A stretch of 64,000 nucleotides of DNA from Yersinia entomophaga (GCF_001656035.1 NZ_CP010029.1:3966074-4030073), one strand, 5' to 3'. Positions 30,026-40,176 are shown, numbered from the stretch's first letter. Numbers and translations are program-made. The notes: generated from the sequence alone by a model not told the origin.

Positions 30026-30280
30026 ATGAAACAAATGACTAGAGAAGAATCTCACTTAGTTTCTGGCGCAAACGGTATTACGATCAATAATTCTACGGTT
30101 ACAATCGCATTTAATCCGTACAACAATGGTATGCCACCTTCAGTGTCAACGCCTGTCACTCCGATTGATAATCCAGGGGTTATGCCTACACTGGATCCTA
30201 TTCCTGTTGCTACTGAACCTTTCCAGCAGGGAACTCTCATACCAACGCCGATGAGCCTTCAGTTTTATCAAAGATATTAA
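30026..30280 (+). CDS. Double-glycine-type leader peptide, putative microcin precursor
   Basis: 84 residues, with GGAGGTATTT directly before ATG 30026. The N-terminus MKQMTREESHLVSGA fits the class II microcin/bacteriocin leader pattern (acidic helix, LVSG, small residue at the cut site), so cleavage is predicted after Ala15. The 69-residue core starts NGITINNSTVTIAF. It has no cysteine and about 12 prolines in a PT/PV/NP-rich C-terminal part. Next to it lie a CvaA-type adaptor and a C39-peptidase exporter, the expected partners. I recognise the leader type and context but not the core; activity (killing, signalling or adhesion) is unknown. Confidence 0.72.
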   Translation: MKQMTREESHLVSGANGITINNSTVTIAFNPYNNGMPPSVSTPVTPIDNPGVMPTLDPIPVATEPFQQGTLIPTPMSLQFYQRY

Positions 30281-30609
30281 TGAGTCAAACTTGATGATAT
30301 TGTGGTTTTAATTATCAATTGGTATTGCATCTAAGCTAATATTCATTGATCACCCTTTTATCATTAACAATAGAGTTAGCTACGGTGCATTTATGGCCGT
30401 GGCTATTTATATAGCTGATGGTTATTTTTTAATGGACGCTGCGATGGTGATTTTTATACGGTTAGAGGCCTAGGGGAATAACAAGTAAGAAAATCAATGA
30501 CGAGTGATATGTCATTTGGGTATGACTACGCTGATCTCGAGGTGGATTTTTTTATTACAAACGTAGTAAATGATATGGAAACATTATCAACTCTTTAGAG
30601 CATAACGTT
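30281..30609 (+). other. Gap between peptide gene and export genes
   Basis: A hairpin AGCTACGG/CCGTGGCT (about 30377-30403) without a good T-tail may attenuate read-through. Two tiny frames exist: 26 codons from about 30392 (hydrophobic, no ribosome site) and 33 codons at 30497-30598 (acidic, weak AAGTAAG site), ending 11 bases before the adaptor gene. Either could be a small immunity or accessory peptide, but neither is well supported. Confidence 0.3.
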
Positions 30610-31902
30610 ATGACCAGAGAAAGTATATTTCGGAAAGAAGTATTGGATAATGGGAAAACAAAATGGAACGGTAAGGCGCTGTTAATAAAAGGCGTTTCAC
30701 CCTGGATTGTTTTAACCGTATCTGTTGCTATTATTCTTATGCTTGTTACGTTACTTACTTTTGGTGAATATACGAGAAGGATTAATATTGCCGGAGAGAT
30801 TATTACCGAATCTCACGCTATAAATCTGTTTTCCCCTCAACAGGGATTTATTACGCAATCCCTGGTTAGCGTTGGGCAGAACGTAAAAAAAGGGCAGCAG
30901 ATTTATCAAATTGATATTAGCAGGGTAACAGATTCCGGTAATGTGAGCGGTAAAAATATGGCATCCATAGAAAAACAAATTATTGAACTGGATAATCTTA
31001 TTCGACGAGTAAAAGAAAATAAATTCTCAATTGAGATGAATCTGGAAAAACAGATAGAGCAAAATTCACATGCTTATCAGGAGTCACTTAAGCTCATTGA
31101 AGCCTCTAAGAAAGGCGTGGCTGAGATGCAGCGTACTTTAGATAACTATCAGGAATATCAAAAAAAAGGGCTCATCAGCAAAGATCAGTTGGCTAATCAG
31201 CGAGCAATATTTTATCAGCAGCAAAATGCCTATCAAAGTCTATATCGTCAAAGTATGCAGGAAAATACCCAGCTAACGACCCTCCTAACTGAAAAGAATA
31301 TTCGCTTGGCTGATTTTGATAATCAGATTTCTCAGTATCAGTATCAGCGTATCGAACTTCAGCGGCAGCTCACTTTGGCTGAATCGAGCGGTATGTTGGT
31401 TATCAATGCGCCCATAGACGGAAAAATAGAATCATTGAGCGTAACGCCGGGGCAAATGGTTAATCTCGGCGACAGTTTGGCTCAGTTAACCCCAAAGGAA
31501 AAGAAGCAATATCGCCTGGTATTATGGATACCTACCAGTAGCGCCCCCTATGTTAAGCCCGGAGACGGAATCAATATCCGTTATGACGCTTTTCCATTTG
31601 AAAAATTTGGCCAGTTTTCCGGACATATTATTTCTATTTCAGCCGTTCCTGCATCCTCTCAAGAAATGTCCACTTATAACAATATTCCCAAAGGAGCGAA
31701 TCGTAATATAGGAACGGCCTACTACAAGACGCTAGTCGCAATGGATGACCAATCGCTTTTATATCAGGGACGACAATTGCAACTCTCCAACGGTTTAACG
31801 GCGCAGGCAACGATATTTATGGAGAAAAGACCATTGTATAAATGGATGTTTTCACCGTTCTATGACATGAAAAAAAGCGTAGGTGGGCCGATTCATGGAT
31901 AA
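30610..31902 (+). CDS. HlyD/CvaA-type membrane fusion protein of the peptide exporter
   Basis: 430 residues. One N-terminal inner-membrane helix (about 32-52), a long coiled-coil hairpin (about 115-260, rich in Q, E and K) and a lipoyl/barrel-sandwich region (INAPIDGKIESLSVTPGQMV, about 277-296). It matches CvaA, the periplasmic adaptor of colicin V export, which links the ABC exporter to TolC. No outer-membrane channel gene is nearby, so host TolC is presumed. Its 3' end overlaps the exporter gene by eight bases. Confidence 0.88.
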   Translation: MTRESIFRKEVLDNGKTKWNGKALLIKGVSPWIVLTVSVAIILMLVTLLTFGEYTRRINIAGEIITESHAINLFSPQQGFITQSLVSVGQNVKKGQQIYQIDISRVTDSGNVSGKNMASIEKQIIELDNLIRRVKENKFSIEMNLEKQIEQNSHAYQESLKLIEASKKGVAEMQRTLDNYQEYQKKGLISKDQLANQRAIFYQQQNAYQSLYRQSMQENTQLTTLLTEKNIRLADFDNQISQYQYQRIELQRQLTLAESSGMLVINAPIDGKIESLSVTPGQMVNLGDSLAQLTPKEKKQYRLVLWIPTSSAPYVKPGDGINIRYDAFPFEKFGQFSGHIISISAVPASSQEMSTYNNIPKGANRNIGTAYYKTLVAMDDQSLLYQGRQLQLSNGLTAQATIFMEKRPLYKWMFSPFYDMKKSVGGPIHG

Positions 31903-34015
31903 ATTAACGGTGAAGGATCTTTTTAGTCGCCTGGATTTTAATTTTCGTCGGCGGGTGCCCAGAATAATACAGACAGAGGCCGCTGAATGCGGCCTTGCCT
32001 GCCTGGCCATGGTCTGTGGATTTCACGGATTTCATGTGGATTTGTTTAATTTACGTAAGCAATACGGAATATCTCTCCAAGGGGCGACCTTAGCTCACCT
32101 AGTTGATATTGCCACTGCGCTTAAGCTTAAAACACGAGCGCTATCATTAGATATAGAGGAAATTGATCAGCTTAAAACCCCTTGTGTCTTACATTGGGAT
32201 CTTAATCATTTTGTCGTATTGGTTACGGTTAGGGCATCTTCGGTAGTTATTCACGATCCGGCAACAGGAAGGAAAGTGATATCAAAAAACGAGTTTTCCA
32301 AACACTTTACCGGTGTGGCGTTGGAACTGTGGCCAGCCAGCGACTTCAGCCAGAAAACACAAAAGAGTCGTTTAAAACTGGCTGATCTAATAAAGAATAT
32401 TCGGGGACTAAAAGGGTTCCTGATTAAGATTTTTTGCCTGTCTCTGTTGATTGAATCTATTAATTTATTGATACCAGTTGGTACGCAGCTGGTTATCGAC
32501 CATGTCATAAACGCTGAAGATTATAATTTACTGGCACTAATCTGTATGGGGTTAGTCTTTTTTACGCTGTTCCGCACCTTCACCAGCGTATTCAGATACT
32601 GGTTTTCTATAGTGTTAGATTCGCTGGTTGATGTGCAGTGGAAGGCCGGTTTATTCGATCATTTGATGACTTTACCGCTGTCGTTCTTTAAAAAACGCAG
32701 CTTGGGTGATATTCAATCGCGTTTTGATTCATTAGCAACACTGAGAGTGACGCTAACAACCAGCATAGTCAGCGCGATTATTGACGGGATTATGGCCGTC
32801 GGATTACTCATTATGATGATTCTCTATGGCGGCTGGCTGGTCTGGGTTGCTCTAGGATTTACTTCAATCTATATTTTGCTGCGCTTGTTAACTTATTATT
32901 ATTTTCGCCAGGCGTCGGAAGAACAAATTATTAAAGATGCGAAGGCCAAAACGCACTTTATGGAAACTTTCTACGGCGTCTCTACGATTAAGGCACTCGG
33001 CCTAACGGCCATTCGCGCTCAGAATTGGCTCAATCTCAGCATTGAGGCTGTAAACGCAACTATTCATATTACTAAACTTAATATGTTGTTTGGTGGGGTT
33101 AACTCACTGATTGGCATGTTAGAGCAGATTATTATTCTCTGGATCGGTGCCTCTCTGGTAATGGATGGGAATATGACGTTGGGGATGTATTTTGCCTTCA
33201 ACACTTTCCGCGGACAATTTGCTGAGCGGGCATCGAATTTGATCAATCTGGCGTTTAGCTTGACTATGTTAACGTTGCACTGCGAGCGCATTTCGGATAT
33301 TGCTTTGTCTGAGGGGGAGGTATTAAAACCTACTCGGACCTTTATCAAACGCGGTGAACCCGCGGAGCTGAAAATTCGTAATTTGTCCTTCCAATACGAT
33401 CCATTTTCCAAACCGTTATTCTCAGAACTGACGCTGACAATTGCCGCTGGCGAAAGCGTGGCCTTGGTTGGACCATCAGGGATTGGAAAAACAACGCTGA
33501 TGAATATTATTTCCGGTCTGTTGATTCCCACTAAAGGGGAGGTATTGATTAATGGGGTGGAGATAAACGCGTTAGGGCTGAATAATTATCGGGATTGTAT
33601 AGCCTGCGTCTTACAGGAGGACAAATTATTTTCCGGTTCTATCGCTGAGAATATTGCCAGTTTTGATAAAAATATCGATATGGAATGGGTGATTGCCTGT
33701 GCCCGATATGCCAATATTAATGACGATATCGACAGCATGCCTATGGGCTACGAAAGTATTATCAGCGAATTGGGAGGGAGTTTGTCAGGAGGGCAAAAAC
33801 AGCGCTTGCTGATTGCCAGAGCTTTGTACCGCCGCCCGAGCATTCTATTTTTGGACGAAGCCACCAGCCATCTCGATCTCATTAACGAAGCAGCGATTAA
33901 CTTGAGTATTGCTTCACTGAATATTACGCGAATTATGATTGCCCATAGACCTTCGACGATTGCGTCGGCACAGCGAGTCATTCAACTGGATCAACTATCT
34001 TCTGCCGCTTTATAG
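31895..34015 (+). CDS. Peptidase-containing ABC transporter (C39, CvaB-like)
   Basis: 706 residues. The N-terminal C39 protease has the catalytic Cys in QTEAAECGLACLAM, His in HWDLNHFVVL and Asp in HDPATGR. This type cuts leaders after GG/GA. Six membrane helices span about 155-440. The ATPase domain has Walker A GPSGIGKTT, signature LSGGQKQR and Walker B ILFLDEATSHLD. All catalytic residues are present, so it is probably functional. ATG 31895 is chosen because AGGTGG precedes it. It should process and export the 30026 peptide. Confidence 0.92.
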   Translation: MDKLTVKDLFSRLDFNFRRRVPRIIQTEAAECGLACLAMVCGFHGFHVDLFNLRKQYGISLQGATLAHLVDIATALKLKTRALSLDIEEIDQLKTPCVLHWDLNHFVVLVTVRASSVVIHDPATGRKVISKNEFSKHFTGVALELWPASDFSQKTQKSRLKLADLIKNIRGLKGFLIKIFCLSLLIESINLLIPVGTQLVIDHVINAEDYNLLALICMGLVFFTLFRTFTSVFRYWFSIVLDSLVDVQWKAGLFDHLMTLPLSFFKKRSLGDIQSRFDSLATLRVTLTTSIVSAIIDGIMAVGLLIMMILYGGWLVWVALGFTSIYILLRLLTYYYFRQASEEQIIKDAKAKTHFMETFYGVSTIKALGLTAIRAQNWLNLSIEAVNATIHITKLNMLFGGVNSLIGMLEQIIILWIGASLVMDGNMTLGMYFAFNTFRGQFAERASNLINLAFSLTMLTLHCERISDIALSEGEVLKPTRTFIKRGEPAELKIRNLSFQYDPFSKPLFSELTLTIAAGESVALVGPSGIGKTTLMNIISGLLIPTKGEVLINGVEINALGLNNYRDCIACVLQEDKLFSGSIAENIASFDKNIDMEWVIACARYANINDDIDSMPMGYESIISELGGSLSGGQKQRLLIARALYRRPSILFLDEATSHLDLINEAAINLSIASLNITRIMIAHRPSTIASAQRVIQLDQLSSAAL

Positions 34016-34080
34016 CGCCAGATAGCGACGATTGACAGAAAAGGAGGGCGCCGCAAAAAACGTGCGATGCCCATTTGATA

Positions 34081-34680
34081 TTAACTATTTAATTTAGCGG
34101 TGATTTTTGCGACATGCTCACCCTGGAAGCGGGCAATGGCTAACTCTTCATTGCTTGGCTGACGTGAACCGTCTCCGCCAGCGATCGTGGTTGCGCCATA
34201 TGGCGTACCACCGCGAGTGTGCGAGACATCAAACAGTTCCGGTGCACCGTAGCCGATTGGTACAATAATAAAACCGTGGTGTGCCAAGGTCGTCCAGGTA
34301 GATGAGATGGTGTGTTCTTGTCCTCCGCCGGTACCGGTTGAGGCAAAAACGCTGGCAACTTTGCCATATAACGCGCCGGATGCCCATAAACCACCAGTTT
34401 GGTCAAGGAAAGTGCGCATTTGTCCCGCCATGTTACCAAAACGGGTAGGCGTACCGAAGATGATTCCATCGTAGTCCGCTAATTCCTGCGGCGTGGCGAC
34501 TGGCGCCGACTGATTGATTTTCCCACCCGCCTTGGCGAAGGCTTCGGCAGGCATGGTTTCCGGTACGCGTTTTACCATCACCTCTACGCCATCAACTCTG
34601 CGAACCCCTTCTGCGATGGCCTCTGCCAGCGTTTCGATATGTCCGTACATAGAGTAATAAAGCACTAAAATTTTCGCCAT
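34081..34680 (-). CDS. wrbA: NAD(P)H:quinone oxidoreductase WrbA
   Basis: 199 residues (E. coli 198). Tetrameric flavodoxin-like FMN enzyme that reduces quinones by two electrons and protects from oxidative stress. The FMN loop [13 protein letters not shown] and [24 protein letters not shown] are typical. ATG 34680 follows GGAGAACGGCGAG and matches the E. coli start; the longer frame has no support. Convergent with the export locus. Confidence 0.95.
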   Translation of the reverse strand: MAKILVLYYSMYGHIETLAEAIAEGVRRVDGVEVMVKRVPETMPAEAFAKAGGKINQSAPVATPQELADYDGIIFGTPTRFGNMAGQMRTFLDQTGGLWASGALYGKVASVFASTGTGGGQEHTISSTWTTLAHHGFIIVPIGYGAPELFDVSHTRGGTPYGATTIAGGDGSRQPSNEELAIARFQGEHVAKITAKLNS

Positions 34681-34839
34681 CTCGCCGTTCTCCAATTTTC
34701 TATAGGATGATGTTGATGAAGGGATAATAGTGAGCACATAAGACTCTTATTAAACATACTCCAATAAGGCACAGGCGCAACTGCATAGACCGGCGTATTT
34801 TTAGCTTTAAATGTGATGATGCTTAAAGTGTGGGATGAT

Positions 34840-35334
34840 TTAAGGTTTACGCAATTTATTTTGTAGTCGCTTCTGCTGCCAGCGGTCCATCCAATTACCC
34901 AGAACAAAAATATTGATTGCCTGAATGGACAAAGAGATACCGAATCCTAATACTACCCACCCGATCCAGTAATACTGAGGAGAGGTGAACCAGTTAATCA
35001 CAAACAGGAACAGGCAAAGTATTAGCGAGCGAAACAATCTGCGGAAGAAGTTCATCTCTTTTTCAACGGCCAGACGCGCATTTTCAACACGCTGATCGAT
35101 AGGGTCAGTCGCTTCCTTATTTTCTCCTGCGGTTTCGCCTTGTTCATTAACTAAATACAGCTCATTCACCTTCAATTCCATAACAGCGGCAATAGCGCTT
35201 AAAGTTTCAAGGCTAGCTTGTTCGCCATTTTCAATACGTTGTATGGTACGAACGCTTAGGGAGGCCATTTCTGCCAACTGTTCTTGTGACCAACCTCGTG
35301 CCAGTCTGAGCTCTCGAACCCGATAAATGGCCAT
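34840..35334 (-). CDS. Xre-type regulator fused to a two-helix membrane domain
   Basis: 164 residues. The N-terminal helix-turn-helix (RVRELRLARGWSQEQLAEMASLSVRTIQRIENG) is followed by a short linker and two hydrophobic helices at the C-terminus (about 105-150), the 2TM-domain layout. It is probably a membrane-tethered regulator; targets are unknown. ATG 35334 has AGGAAG upstream. Confidence 0.85.
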   Translation of the reverse strand: MAIYRVRELRLARGWSQEQLAEMASLSVRTIQRIENGEQASLETLSAIAAVMELKVNELYLVNEQGETAGENKEATDPIDQRVENARLAVEKEMNFFRRLFRSLILCLFLFVINWFTSPQYYWIGWVVLGFGISLSIQAINIFVLGNWMDRWQQKRLQNKLRKP

Positions 35335-35588
35335 ATCTTTCTTCCTGATAATAAGGTGTGTTCTCCCAGCATAGAACGATGCGGAAGATGTCACCACGAC
35401 AAGCACCTGACACTAGGATGACAGCCATAGGACACCAACCTGACAGCGTAATTATCCGTTGAATACTCACATAACGACACTTGTTTTTACTTATGACGGT
35501 GACCCAGATCCCACCTTGTTATTGCTCTCCGTACCGCATTTATATATCGGCTATGCTTGGCGCTAAGGTTTAATTAAATAGGATATTT

Positions 35589-35828
35589 ATGGACTCAATA
35601 TTGTGCCGCGACGCAGATGGGTGCCTCACGATAGTGCAAGTTGTGGTAAATGGATGGCTGATTAAACGTTTCTTTATCGATGGAGAAGTCTGGGGACCTA
35701 TTGAGGTTAATAGCGCGGATGAAATGGTGATTCTAGGTGTGAAATTTTCAGAACGAGGCTGGTTAAGTATTAAGGGAACAATTCATTCAGACCCTCAGGT
35801 ATTACGTCGACAATTATCCTGTGGGTGA
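35589..35828 (+). CDS. Small hypothetical protein
   Basis: 79 residues, ATG preceded by AGGATATTT. Sequence begins MDSILCRDADGCLTIVQVVV, mixed beta-rich, no signal peptide or membrane segment. I do not recognise a family. It stands alone between the Xre-2TM gene and the cycA terminator; the ribosome site and codon pattern make it plausible. Confidence 0.55.
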   Translation: MDSILCRDADGCLTIVQVVVNGWLIKRFFIDGEVWGPIEVNSADEMVILGVKFSERGWLSIKGTIHSDPQVLRRQLSCG

Positions 35829-35985
35829 TCGTATTAGTTTAGACAGCTTGTTACTGTAGTTTCAATATGTGTTAGAAGAAAGAAAGCATCGATAGCAGGG
35901 AGGGGCAGGGAGAATAAAGGTGAGTAGATTACTATTAAGCTTATCTATATAAATAACATAATAATCCCAGATGAAGAGAGAAAAG

Positions 35986-36023
35986 AAAGCGTGGTTTTGG
36001 CTGACCCAATACCACGCTTTTTT
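35986..36023. terminator. Bidirectional terminator beside cycA
   Basis: AAAGCGTGGT (35986-35995) pairs perfectly with ACCACGCTTT (36011-36020); T-rich flanks on both strands. It lies 46 bases beyond the cycA stop. Confidence 0.85.
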
Positions 36024-36068
36024 ATCACCTTTAAATGGTCTGGCTTATCAGCCAATCATTCCAACGGG

Positions 36069-37484
36069 CTATTTATTATCATACAAACGGGTTCTGCGTT
36101 TTTTCAGGAGAGTGTAGGACACTGCCAGAATAACAAACCACAACGGCGTGACAATTAGCGCCTGGCGGGTATCTTCCTGCAAAGTCAGTAACACTAATAC
36201 AAAGGCAAAGAACGCCATACAAACCCAAGACATAAGAATACCTGCAGGCATTTTATAAATGGATTTTTTGTGCAGGGCAGGGCGACGTTTGCGATATACC
36301 AGATAAGAACACAAAATGATGGTCCAAACGAACATAAACAGAATCGCAGATACGGTGGTGACCAACGTAAATACTGTCATAACGTTAGGAATCAGATAAA
36401 TAAGAACGACTCCGCCTAATAGGCAAATACATGAAAAGGTTAAGCCGGAAGCCGGAACCGAGCGGCGAGATAACACCCCAAATTGTTTAGGTGCATCGCC
36501 TTCTTTAGCCAAACCAAACAGCATACGGCTGGTGGAGAATACGCCACTGTTGGCGGAAGAGGCCGCAGAGGTTAGTACGACAAAGTTAATCACGCTAGCT
36601 GCTGCAGGCAGGCCGACTAAGACAAACAGCTCCACGAATGGACTTTTATCAGCCACCACGGAACTCCACGGGGTAACCGACATAATCATGATCAAAGAAA
36701 ATACATAGAACATGATAATCCGAATAGGGATAGAGTTAATTGCGCGAGGTAAGACGACTTCCGGATCTTTGGTTTCTGCGGCAGTGGTGCCAACTAGCTC
36801 AATTCCCACGAAAGCAAATACGGCAATCTGGAACCCAGCAAAGAAACCGCTAATTCCTTTCGGGAACATGCCGCCATCATTCCACAGGTGGTTGAACGAG
36901 GCCACGGTGCCTGACGGAGACTGGTAGCTCATTAATACCATGGTTAAACCGGCAAAAATCAAAGCGACGATAGCCACAATCTTAATCATGGCAAACCAGA
37001 ACTCCATTTCCCCGAACATTTTTACCGTGGCGAGATTCAGAGATAGCAGTAATAGAACGACTAGCAAAGAAGCGATCCACTGTGAGAAGCCTGGGAACCA
37101 AAATTGCGCATAGGCGGTAATTGCCACCACATCGGCTATACCGGTTATTACCCAACAAAACCAATAGGTCCAACCGGTAAAGAAACCAGCCCACGGACCC
37201 AGAAGGTCGGCGGCAAAATCGCTGAAAGATTTATATTTCAGATTCGATAACAGCAATTCTCCCATGGCTCGCATGACGAAAAACAGCATGAAGCCGATGA
37301 TCATGTAGACGAAAATGATTGATGGGCCAGCCAGACTGATGGTTTTCCCCGATCCCATAAACAGCCCGGTGCCAATAGCACCACCGATGGCAATTAACTG
37401 AATATGGCGGTTGGAAAGGTTTCTCTGGAGGTGTTCTTCTGGCTCTTGTTCCGATTTTATTGCTATCTTGGATTGGTCTACCAT
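36069..37484 (-). CDS. cycA: D-serine/D-alanine/glycine:H+ symporter CycA
   Basis: 471 residues, APC family, 12 helices, with very high similarity by eye to E. coli CycA (NLSNRHIQLIAIGGAIGTGLFMGSGKTISL...). It imports glycine, D-alanine and D-serine. Start 37484 (MVDQSK) matches E. coli; an ATG nine bases upstream with AGGA is an alternative. The C-terminus diverges (TLLKKRRTRLYDNK). No operon partner. Confidence 0.95.
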   Translation of the reverse strand: MVDQSKIAIKSEQEPEEHLQRNLSNRHIQLIAIGGAIGTGLFMGSGKTISLAGPSIIFVYMIIGFMLFFVMRAMGELLLSNLKYKSFSDFAADLLGPWAGFFTGWTYWFCWVITGIADVVAITAYAQFWFPGFSQWIASLLVVLLLLSLNLATVKMFGEMEFWFAMIKIVAIVALIFAGLTMVLMSYQSPSGTVASFNHLWNDGGMFPKGISGFFAGFQIAVFAFVGIELVGTTAAETKDPEVVLPRAINSIPIRIIMFYVFSLIMIMSVTPWSSVVADKSPFVELFVLVGLPAAASVINFVVLTSAASSANSGVFSTSRMLFGLAKEGDAPKQFGVLSRRSVPASGLTFSCICLLGGVVLIYLIPNVMTVFTLVTTVSAILFMFVWTIILCSYLVYRKRRPALHKKSIYKMPAGILMSWVCMAFFAFVLVLLTLQEDTRQALIVTPLWFVILAVSYTLLKKRRTRLYDNK

Positions 37485-37821
37485 CTTTCCCATTCCCTCT
37501 TCCTGTGTTGTGATGTTTTTTTGAGCTCTAAATTGGCTCTTTGGATTATTTACTCTGTCTGTCGAACTCTGTCATTTGGGGCATGCATTAATGAAGATAG
37601 ATTACATTTAATATACTAGTAACATTTTTCATACAATATTCTCCATATTGCATGATGGCTACTGTTTAAATTTCACTCAGTGATATTTGTTAACTGCATC
37701 ACAATAATTAGAATTACACCATGTTCCCTGACAACTAACAATAATCGCCTGCGTTACTCGCTTAATTAATGAGTTGTCGCCATATAGAGCATATGATAGG
37801 CAAAAAAATGGGATGAAGTGT

Positions 37822-37850
37822 TTGACACCCACAGCCAACAGGAGAATAAT
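37822..37850 (+). promoter_or_regulatory. Sigma-70 promoter of tRNA-Lys
   Basis: TTGACA (37822-37827), 17-base spacer, AATAAT (37845-37850), ten bases before the tRNA. The remaining cycA upstream DNA (37494-37821) shows no gene. Confidence 0.8.
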
Positions 37851-37859
37851 TCTCGCGTT

Positions 37860-37935
<76 letters not shown>

Positions 37936-37945
37936 ACGAAATCAA

Positions 37946-38660
37946 TCAATTAGAATTAGTCTTTAATTTAAAATCTATTCCACGGGACATATTTGGGACC
38001 CAGTGATTAAATATTGAGTCTATTTTTCTGGCATGTTTATTTAAATGATTTGGTGAAAGATTTGCATATTTCTTAACCATTTAAATTGATTCCCATCCGC
38101 CCATTTCTTTTAATGCAGAAATAGGAACTCCAGATTAGACTAGCCAGCTTGCTCACGTATGCCTTAAATCACGAAATCTAAAATTATTTATTCCCGCTCT
38201 CTCATGCCGAATACCAAGCTCTGTTACGATCAATTCTCAATTCTCAATTTCCTTATTTCCGGTGTTAGTGACCCCTCGGATCTATTTGAAGCATGAATGC
38301 GAACAAAGATATATTTATCAAGCTTCCCTATTTGTTCCCTACGAAATTTTGCGACAGTGTCATTTAGGGCTTAGCCAATAGTCTTTCTGATTTGCTATCT
38401 TCCAGGTTCATCCAGGCAACCTTCCTTTGCATATCTATCTGTTGCCAGTCCCGGTTGATTATATTGGAGCGGCCTAGGTCGGTAGAAAGAGCTAAGCGAA
38501 CTTCAGACTTCAGTGGCTCTGGGCATTTATTTATTCATCTGATTGCCTCATAGGGTTCAAGCCAACGGATGCGTTTGTTCTTTGGTCGAGGGACTTTGTT
38601 TGAACAGTCCTGCCTTAGCTAGCCATCTCCACTCTCTCGGCGGTTCTCATTATCGACTCC
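37946..38660 (-). pseudogene. Decayed lambdoid tyrosine integrase at tRNA-Lys
   Basis: Reading the minus strand in pieces restores a phage integrase C-terminal half: [68 protein letters not shown], then [31 protein letters not shown]. The catalytic RDLRHT Arg/His region is recognisable. It is broken by several stop codons (for example TGA for Trp and TAA for Gln after RHT) and at least two frameshifts. It ends 11 bases from the tRNA, the usual int-att arrangement, so an element once integrated here. Confidence 0.85.
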
Positions 38661-38767
38661 ATTAATGAAAGATGAGCAGCCTCCGCCGCTAAGGTTTTTA
38701 TCTGTGTCGACAGATCGCTTCTCTGATTTCTCGTCAATCCAGAGTAAACAGGCCTCTTCGAACATGA

Positions 38768-39172
38768 TTTCAGGCATTTCGCTTCGATTTCTTTGGCGTG
38801 GATTATGGCTCTTACATCATGGGTTACTTCAACACCACGTCATGGAGTTCAGACTTCGCTACTTGCTCCGGTGAATGGAAGGTTGCGGATTCGGTCACTT
38901 TCGTTGATGACTCGGCAATTACAGTCACCAGTGTAACTATGATCCCGGCAACGAGTAGCGGTGTAGCGGGTTCGACTGTTCAATTAACACCGAACGTCTC
39001 CCCAACTGCTGCGACAAATAAAACTGGCGTATGGACAAGCTGCTATGCGACCAAAGCAGCGGTTAGCTCAAGTGGCCTAGTCACTCGCGTTGCCGTTGGC
39101 ACAGCGATAATCACATTCACCACGAATGATGGCGCTAAAACTGCCTCAAGCAATATCACTATCACTGCGTAA
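38768..39172 (+). pseudogene. Phage tail-protein fragment with Ig-like (Big_2) domain
   Basis: The frame starts right after a stop, without its N-terminal part: FDFFGVDYGSYIMGYF, then a C-terminal Big_2 domain (SVTMIPATSSGVAGSTVQLT... SSGLVTRVAVGTAIITFTT). This layout is known for lambda-V-like major tail proteins, whose Ig-like domain decorates the tail. A GTG at 38798 could start a 124-residue product, but no ribosome site is seen. It is a remnant of the tRNA-Lys prophage. Confidence 0.65.
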
Positions 39173-39216
39173 ATATCACAAAGAGCATCTATTGGTACTC
39201 TTTGTGATATTTATTT
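39171..39216 (+). terminator. Strong terminator after the tail fragment
   Basis: 15-bp perfect stem AAATATCACAAAGAG/CTCTTTGTGATATTT (39171-39185, 39198-39212) overlapping the stop codon of the tail fragment, then TATTT. Confidence 0.8.
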
Positions 39217-39342
39217 CAAAGCTGAACGATTTAAACGAACAACATCGCGATATTGATCTACATTACCAATTATACCCTTATCTTTATTACTACTATCGTT
39301 AATTGTGGAAATAAGAAGGGCAATAGATCCATAAAAAATAAA

Positions 39343-39679
39343 ATGAAGATTGGGCTTCTGGTATTGTGTATTTCATCTCTGTTTCAAATTACAGCAAATG
39401 CGAATGATTCAATATCAAGTCGCAAATTTTCCGCAGTTAATCGAGCGAAATATTGAAATATTTCCTTCCTGTGCTTGGGCGCACGATAAAGAAGGATATG
39501 TGATGATTGCTTATGACATTAACGTAGCCGGAAGGGTTGAGAATGCAAAGATTGTTGAGGTTGAACCTAAGAATCTCTTCGAGAAATCAGCCTTGGACTC
39601 TATCTACAAATGGAAGTATGAGCCTAATAAGCCAACCAGTGGAATGGGCGTCACAATAAACTATAAGAGGCCAAAGTGA
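39343..39679 (+). pseudogene. Frameshifted secreted TonB-C-domain protein
   Basis: One frame starts MKIGLLVLCISSLFQITANAND, a signal peptide. The next frame carries a TonB C-terminal-like domain: CAWAHDKEGYVMIAYDINVAGRVENAKIVEVEP...SALDSIYKWKYEP. Joined they give a small secreted TonB-family protein of about 110 residues. The frames part near 39440-39460, where an 8-base tandem repeat (GAAATATT twice) sits. It could be a genuine mutation or a sequencing slip. Confidence 0.6.
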
Positions 39680-39809
39680 GGCTGTAAGTATGGGGACCGA
39701 TCCGCCAAGAGCAGGTTTGCGCATTCTAGCGCTCACGGTCAATGAAAAAGACGTGACCGCACTATGAGTTAGCGGCCACATTTGAGCAAGTGCCTATGTG
39801 GAATAGTGG

Positions 39810-40001
39810 TCAGAGCTTCACTATTTTACTGACGTTAATCTCACGCCCTCTTGCCGTTGATTTATTTTTCACCTTGTCTTTGGCAATAGATAAGGCAACG
39901 CTTTCGCTTTCAGCTTCGACCGTCTCAGACGTAGTCGCGGTATTTTTACCACCACCTTGGGAGTACTGAATTAAGTCGAAATGCACTCTATACCTTGCCA
40001 T
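39810..40001 (-). CDS. Small conserved hypothetical protein
   Basis: 63 residues, AAGGAACCCAC before the ATG. MARYRVHFDLIQYSQGGGKNTATTSETVEAESESVAL...: a short alpha/beta protein of a kind I remember as hypothetical in Yersinia and relatives. No signal or membrane segment. It seems intact inside the decayed island, so it may be retained cargo. Function unknown. Confidence 0.65.
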   Translation of the reverse strand: MARYRVHFDLIQYSQGGGKNTATTSETVEAESESVALSIAKDKVKNKSTARGREINVSKIVKL

Positions 40002-40176
40002 GTGGGTTCCTTTTTAATTTAAGTCCTAATTTTCAAGCTAATAGACTTCATTTATTCATGTTTTAAAACATATCTAGTCGTTAACCAGAATACAGGGTTA
40101 TTACTGATTTAATAACCTGATATTTCAACAGTAGTTGCTTTTAGGGTGACATATAAATGGTTAATTTATATGCAAT

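Noticed and set aside
30392..30470. 26-codon hydrophobic frame as a microcin immunity gene
   Set aside because: No Shine-Dalgarno and very short; noted only as a weak candidate.
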